A program made the translations under genes and the position numbers. The notes beneath the pieces are model-generated. The model made no database searches. It was not told where the DNA came from and worked only from the letters and a program-made list of their open reading frames with translations. Below are positions 15,055 to 16,060 of a DNA stretch of 16,060 nt, piece by piece; the stretch's first letter is position 1; the number at the start of each line of letters is the position of its first letter. Source of the DNA: Planctomycetota bacterium (GTDB taxonomy: Bacteria; Planctomycetota; UBA11346); NCBI GenBank assembly GCA_947440715.1, contig CANETI010000011.1, forward strand, positions 1-16,060, in the 5' to 3' direction.

Positions 15055-16060
15055 TCAAGACGTTTTCTCTTCGACGTCCAGCGCCTGATGCTGCAGAAGG
15101 TGAAAATAACGACGGCAGAAGCGATGCGCTTCATCGCGCACGTATTGCAACAATTTCAAAGCCGGATCTCGGCGCGACAATTGTAGCATGGTGCCGTCTG
15201 AGCGAACGATGGTTTCTTCACGTTTCGCTAAACCAATCAGGCACGGCACGCTCACCTGGGCCGCTTCCAAAGCCTGCAACGCCACGCCGACCTGGCCCAC
15301 CCCTCCGTCGATCAACACGACATCCGGTATAACACCACCTTCATCTCGCAGGCGGCGATAACGCCGACCAACGACTTCGTGCATAGCCGCAAAATCATTA
15401 TTCCCAGGATTCCCATCCACACCGCGTACTTTAAAACGGCGATAACCATCTTTATTTGGTACCCCGCCAATAAATTGCACAAGACTCGCCACCACATGTT
15501 CGCCCGCTAAATGAGCGATATCGAATCCTTCAATCACGTGCACCGGCCGCACTAAGCCAAGGTGTTCCTGTAAACGTTTGAGACCGCTGTGTAAATCAAT
15601 CGTGGGCGCTTCTGGTTCATCATAATCTTGCAGACGGCCTCGCTGCTTGAGCCGTTCCAAAGCGACAATTTGATCGCGACAGCGCGCCGCATCTTCGAAG
15701 CGTAATTCACCTGCGGCTTGGCTCATGCGTGAACGCAAAGAACTTAACACTTCGCCCTTAGCCCGCCCGCGTAAAAACGCGCGCAGTGCGGCGATGTCCT
15801 GAGCGTAATCAACGCGCGACACCTTCATCGTGCACGGTGCCGAACAACGTTTAATATGATAATTTAAACACGGCGCAAAATGATGACGCTTGGGGTCATC
15901 CTCTTGAATATCTAATTCGCACACGCGAAAACGAAACACACGCATCAAAAAATGATAGGCGCGATACAACTCCTTCGCTGTACCAAACGGTCCAATGTAA
16001 TCCACGCCTTCGGCTTGCCGTTCACGCGTACAATAAACACGCGGAAAAGGCTCCCGCGTA
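15055..16060 (-). CDS. uvrC: UvrC, excinuclease ABC subunit C, C-terminal part (5' end outside window)
   Basis: UvrC makes the two incisions of bacterial nucleotide excision repair with UvrA and UvrB. The window holds 334 residues and the frame is open to the edge, reading TREPFPRVYCTRERQAEGVD at the left. Seen in order are: the DYIGPFGTAKELY segment after the GIY-YIG nuclease; a Cys cluster (FRVC, then APCLNYHIKRCSAPC) like the [4Fe-4S] ligands of UvrC; a UVR motif (AAGELRFEDAARCRDQI); and the RNase H-like nuclease with IEGFDIAHLAGE, DGYRRFKVR, IPDVVLIDGGVGQ and QYVRDEAHRF. DGGVGQ replaces the usual DGGKGQ. The protein ends about 20 residues after VRDEAHRF, so the C-terminal tandem helix-hairpin-helix domain is missing. 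The reading frame itself looks intact. Confidence 0.95.
   Translation of the reverse strand, partial: TREPFPRVYCTRERQAEGVDYIGPFGTAKELYRAYHFLMRVFRFRVCELDIQEDDPKRHHFAPCLNYHIKRCSAPCTMKVSRVDYAQDIAALRAFLRGRAKGEVLSSLRSRMSQAAGELRFEDAARCRDQIVALERLKQRGRLQDYDEPEAPTIDLHSGLKRLQEHLGLVRPVHVIEGFDIAHLAGEHVVASLVQFIGGVPNKDGYRRFKVRGVDGNPGNNDFAAMHEVVGRRYRRLRDEGGVIPDVVLIDGGVGQVGVALQALEAAQVSVPCLIGLAKREETIVRSDGTMLQLSRRDPALKLLQYVRDEAHRFCRRYFHLLQHQALDVEEKTS

Noticed and set aside
14976..15134. N-terminal extension of the STAS protein (53 residues)
   Set aside because: It overlaps the uvrC 3' end, is Arg/Ser/Lys-rich and reads unlike protein. The internal ATG at 14975 gives a better product.
1..16060. CRISPR arrays, IS elements, integrase or attachment sites, tRNA or rRNA genes
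   Set aside because: No regularly spaced direct repeats, transposase or recombinase frames, or recognisable RNA gene sequences were seen.

Overview
The window looks like chromosomal DNA of a free-living, environmental, Gram-negative-type bacterium of intermediate GC. A large Ser/Thr-kinase-like membrane protein with a beta-propeller, an apiosidase-like (DUF4038) protein and a big exported transglutaminase-like protein occur together, which suggests the Planctomycetota or a neighbouring PVC lineage. This placement is inference, because no rRNA or other decisive marker is present. No mobile element, CRISPR array, tRNA or rRNA is visible.

Left part (1-2321): the start of a SAM-dependent methyltransferase runs off the left edge on the minus strand. 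Divergent from it on the plus strand are a small membrane-anchored coiled-coil protein of unknown function and a complete acyl-CoA (stearoyl-type) delta-9 fatty-acid desaturase. The desaturase converges on the next cluster.

Centre (2347-7757, minus strand, transcribed right to left): three tandem genes encode a PspA/IM30 protein, an AAA+ ATPase with an apparently degenerate first AAA module, and a 963-residue transmembrane protein. The last has a Ser/Thr kinase-like domain on one side of the membrane and a beta-propeller on the other. The kinase domain keeps the fold motifs, but the residues at every catalytic position are replaced, so it should be a pseudokinase. PspA belongs to the ESCRT-III superfamily and Vps4 is the AAA+ ATPase that remodels ESCRT-III, so the trio reads as a candidate bacterial membrane-remodelling or envelope-stress module with its own membrane sensor. 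This is the most interesting system in the window. The 219 bp upstream of pspA hold three consecutive inverted repeats.

Right part (7977-16060): a DUF4038/apiosidase-like protein (minus) is divergent from a 1004-residue exported protein with a transglutaminase-like Cys-His core (plus). A minus-strand group follows: uvrC (5' end beyond the window, C-terminal HhH domain absent), a STAS-domain protein, and a multi-TM MscS-type mechanosensitive channel. Apart from UvrC, the theme of the window is the cell envelope: lipid desaturation, membrane maintenance, mechanosensation and exported proteins.
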